The position numbers and the translations under genes are program-made. From contig JBGCEZ010000071.1 in assembly GCA_045106735.1 (NCBI GenBank), forward strand, positions 1 to 15,828: DNA of 15,828 bases, written 5' to 3'. Source of the DNA: JBGCEZ01 sp045106735 (GTDB lineage: Bacteria > Planctomycetota > Phycisphaerae > Phycisphaerales > SM1A02). Positions 14,056 through 15,828 of this stretch are shown here, piece after piece. Each line of letters opens with the position of its first letter. Position 1 is the stretch's first letter. Below the pieces are notes generated by a model. The model was not told where the DNA came from. It worked only from the letters and a program-made list of their open reading frames with translations, and ran no database searches.

Positions 14056-15390
14056 TCACACCAGCAGCATGCTCGGCGATTCGATCAGCGACTTCAGCGT
14101 CTGCAGGAAGCGGGCGGCCATCGCTCCATCGACCACACGGTGATCGTTGGACAGTGTGGCGGTCATGCGCAGGCCCGGCACGACTTCACCGTCCTTGACC
14201 ACCGGCATGGCCATCGCCCCGCCCACCGCGAGGATCGCGCTGTTGGGCGGGTTGATGATCGCGGTGAAGTGATCGACGCCGAACATGCCCAGGTTGGAGA
14301 TGGTGAAGGTCGAGTCGGACATCTCTTCGATGGAGAGGCCCTTGTCGCGTGCCTTCTTGGCCAGGCGTTTGGTCTCGGCGGAGATCTGGCGCAGACCGAC
14401 CTGGTCGGCGTGGCGGATGGTGGCGACGACGAGCCCGCCGCCTCGTTCTTCGGGGAGGCTGACGGCGACGCCGATGTTGACGTTGCTGTGCAGCTGGATC
14501 GCGGGGCCCTTTTCGACCCATGACGAGTTGATGAAGGGGTGCTGGTGCATCGCGAGGCCGCAGGCGCGGACGAGGAAGTCGTTGACGCTGAGCTTGACGC
14601 CCTGGCTGGACAGCTGCTCGTTGAGCTGGACGCGGAGTTCCATGAGCGCGTCGAGGCGGGCGGAGACGGTGACCTGGTAGTGGGGGATGGTGGACTTGGA
14701 TTCGACGAGTCGGCGGGCGATGGTGCCGCGCATGTTGTTGAGGGGGACGGTGCGGTTTTCCAGGACCGCGCCGGAAGCGGGAACCATCGTCGGCGCCGGA
14801 GCGGTTGCTGGCGCGGTGGCAGGGCCGGAAGACAATGCGGACTCGACGTCCTTCTTGACGATGCGGCCCGAGGGCCCAGAGCCATTGATGGCGCTCAGGT
14901 CGAGGTTGTGTTCTTCGGCGATCTTGCGTGCGAGGGGGGACGCGAAGATGCGGCCGCCGGTGCTGGTGCGTCCGCCGCCGTCCATGGACCCGCCGCCGTC
15001 GGTGGCTTGCTGGACGGTGCCGTTCGTGGTTGCGGGCGGTTCAGCGACAGCGGCGCTTGCGGGTGCGGGTGCGTCGCTTGATGCGCCGGACGCGGCTGCC
15101 TTCGGAGCCGGAGCGGCGCCCGCGCTGGCGGCGGCGTCTTCGACGGACTCGCCGTCTTCAGCGAGGACCAGGATCGCTTCGCCGACGGGCACGGGCTGTC
15201 CTTCGTCGGCTGCGAGCGTGGCGACGACGCCGTCGTCGAAGGACTGGAGTTCCATGGTCGCTTTGTCGGTCTCGATGTCGGCGAGGACATCGCCCGCGGA
15301 GACGGTGTCGCCGACCTTGACGTTCCACTTGACGACGGTGCCCTGCTCCATGGTGTCGGAGAGGCGAGGCATGGTGATGGGGATGGGCAT
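14056..15390 (-). CDS. pdhC: Dihydrolipoamide acyltransferase, E2 subunit of pyruvate dehydrogenase complex
   Basis: E2 transfers the acetyl group from the lipoyl arm to CoA and forms the structural core of the complex. The 444-residue product has one lipoyl domain (about 1-78, lipoyl-accepting Lys43 in ETDKATME), an Ala/Pro/Gly-rich linker, a peripheral subunit-binding domain (about 148-185, IFASPLARKIAEEHNLDL then GSGPSGRI), a second Ala/Pro linker, and the catalytic domain (about 212-444) ending with DHRVVDG at 416-422, which holds the active-site His417 and Asp421. The ATG at 15390 has GGAG at 15397-15400, six bases upstream. It follows pdhB by 51 nt on the same strand, so they are co-transcribed. 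The acetoin or branched-chain dehydrogenase E2 families share this layout; pyruvate is the most likely substrate but not proven by sequence. Confidence 0.93.
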   Translation of the reverse strand: MPIPITMPRLSDTMEQGTVVKWNVKVGDTVSAGDVLADIETDKATMELQSFDDGVVATLAADEGQPVPVGEAILVLAEDGESVEDAAASAGAAPAPKAAASGASSDAPAPASAAVAEPPATTNGTVQQATDGGGSMDGGGRTSTGGRIFASPLARKIAEEHNLDLSAINGSGPSGRIVKKDVESALSSGPATAPATAPAPTMVPASGAVLENRTVPLNNMRGTIARRLVESKSTIPHYQVTVSARLDALMELRVQLNEQLSSQGVKLSVNDFLVRACGLAMHQHPFINSSWVEKGPAIQLHSNVNIGVAVSLPEERGGGLVVATIRHADQVGLRQISAETKRLAKKARDKGLSIEEMSDSTFTISNLGMFGVDHFTAIINPPNSAILAVGGAMAMPVVKDGEVVPGLRMTATLSNDHRVVDGAMAARFLQTLKSLIESPSMLLV

Positions 15391-15441
15391 GGGGAACTCC
15401 GAGCGGATGCGGGTGTCAGAGGCGATGTCGAGATGATCGTA

Positions 15442-15828
15442 TCAGGCGTTGACGAGGTTCCGCACCGCTTCGGCGATCTTCGTCGCGTTGGGCAGGTAGT
15501 CGGCTTCGAGGTTCTTGGCGTAGGGGGTGGGGACGTCTTCGGTGTTGACGCGTGCGGGGGGGGAGTCGAGCCAGTCGAAGCAGCGTTCGCAGATCTGGGT
15601 GACGACTTCGGAGGACACGCCGCCGAAGGGCCAGGACTGGTCGACGACGATCACGCGGCTGGTCTTCTTGACGCTCTCGATGACCGAATCAATGTCGAGC
15701 GGGCGGATGGTGCGCATGTCGAGGACGTCGCACTCGATGCCTTCTGCCGACAAGGCTTCGGCGGCTTCGACGCAGAAGTGGACGGGGCGCCCGAAGCTGA
15801 CGAGGGTGACGTCGGAGCCTTCGCGTGC
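15442..15828 (-). CDS. pdhB: Pyruvate dehydrogenase E1 component beta subunit (C-terminal part, cut by the right edge)
   Basis: The last 128 residues of an E1-beta subunit are present; the N-terminal part lies beyond the right edge. The frame reads without interruption from the edge (beginning AREGSDVTLVSFGRPVHF) to the stop, and has the transketolase C-terminal domain features DMRTIRPLD, a VVDQSWPFGGVSSEV stretch, and the terminal DVPTPYAKNLEADYLPN segment. E1-beta works with E1-alpha and thiamine diphosphate to decarboxylate the 2-oxoacid and load the lipoyl group of E2, here encoded immediately downstream. E1-alpha is expected beyond the right edge but is not visible. Acetoin or branched-chain E1-beta subunits are the main alternatives. 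Confidence 0.92.
   Translation of the reverse strand, partial: AREGSDVTLVSFGRPVHFCVEAAEALSAEGIECDVLDMRTIRPLDIDSVIESVKKTSRVIVVDQSWPFGGVSSEVVTQICERCFDWLDSPPARVNTEDVPTPYAKNLEADYLPNATKIAEAVRNLVNA

Noticed and set aside
1..15828. tRNA, rRNA, tmRNA or RNase P RNA genes, insertion sequences, attachment sites
   Set aside because: By eye I found no T-loop/anticodon arrangement, no conserved RNA signatures, no transposase or integrase motifs and no terminal inverted repeats. A covariance-model search could still find a diverged small RNA in the gaps.

Overview
This is a GC-rich chromosomal stretch with tightly packed bacterial genes and no plasmid, phage or IS signature. All recognisable genes are intact except the two cut by the window edges. 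The household genes (rny, efp, rsmA, pdhB/pdhC), the peptidoglycan-anchored solute-binding proteins, the scarcity of strong Shine-Dalgarno sites and the repeat-rich gaps together suggest a Planctomycetota bacterium, possibly Phycisphaerae. That placement is an inference from style and gene content; no rRNA or other phylogenetic marker was tested.

Layout. (1) 1-5592, minus strand: a four-gene envelope cluster. In transcription order it holds a secreted solute-binding/OmpA fusion (640 aa), a membrane-anchored von Willebrand A protein, a second membrane-anchored solute-binding/OmpA-like fusion (579 aa), and a two-TM protein with a charged helical tail that runs off the left edge. Spacing is tight (TGATG overlap, 7 nt, 85 nt), so it probably forms one transcription unit. 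(2) 5936-9334, minus strand: rny (RNase Y), then efp (elongation factor P) and rsmA/ksgA (16S rRNA dimethyltransferase), with efp-rsmA a likely two-gene translation operon. (3) 10061-13938, plus strand: a 619-aa ABC-2 type permease made of two homologous halves with no ATPase beside it, an unrecognised 243-aa soluble protein, and a 129-aa small membrane protein. (4) 14056-15828, minus strand: pdhB (cut by the right edge) and pdhC, the E1-beta and E2 subunits of a pyruvate or related 2-oxoacid dehydrogenase.

The least ordinary part of the window is in the gaps. Five of them carry short tandem repeats: 10-bp units at 5881-5920, 11-bp units at 7586-7696, 12-bp units at 11972-12007, and two arrays of about ten 11-bp units each (consensus TTGGCGACAGG) at 12989-13098 and 13267-13376. 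The 13939-14055 gap carries a 13-bp direct repeat. I found no comparable arrays inside the genes apart from a 9-bp triplet encoding a Gly-Ser-Thr linker. A strong hairpin follows the 243-aa gene and a perfect 14-bp palindrome lies in front of it.

The best candidate for an undescribed system is the four-gene envelope cluster. Two solute-binding sensors or scaffolds, one with an intact and one with a degraded peptidoglycan-binding site, are encoded with a MIDAS-containing vWA membrane protein and no transporter subunits.
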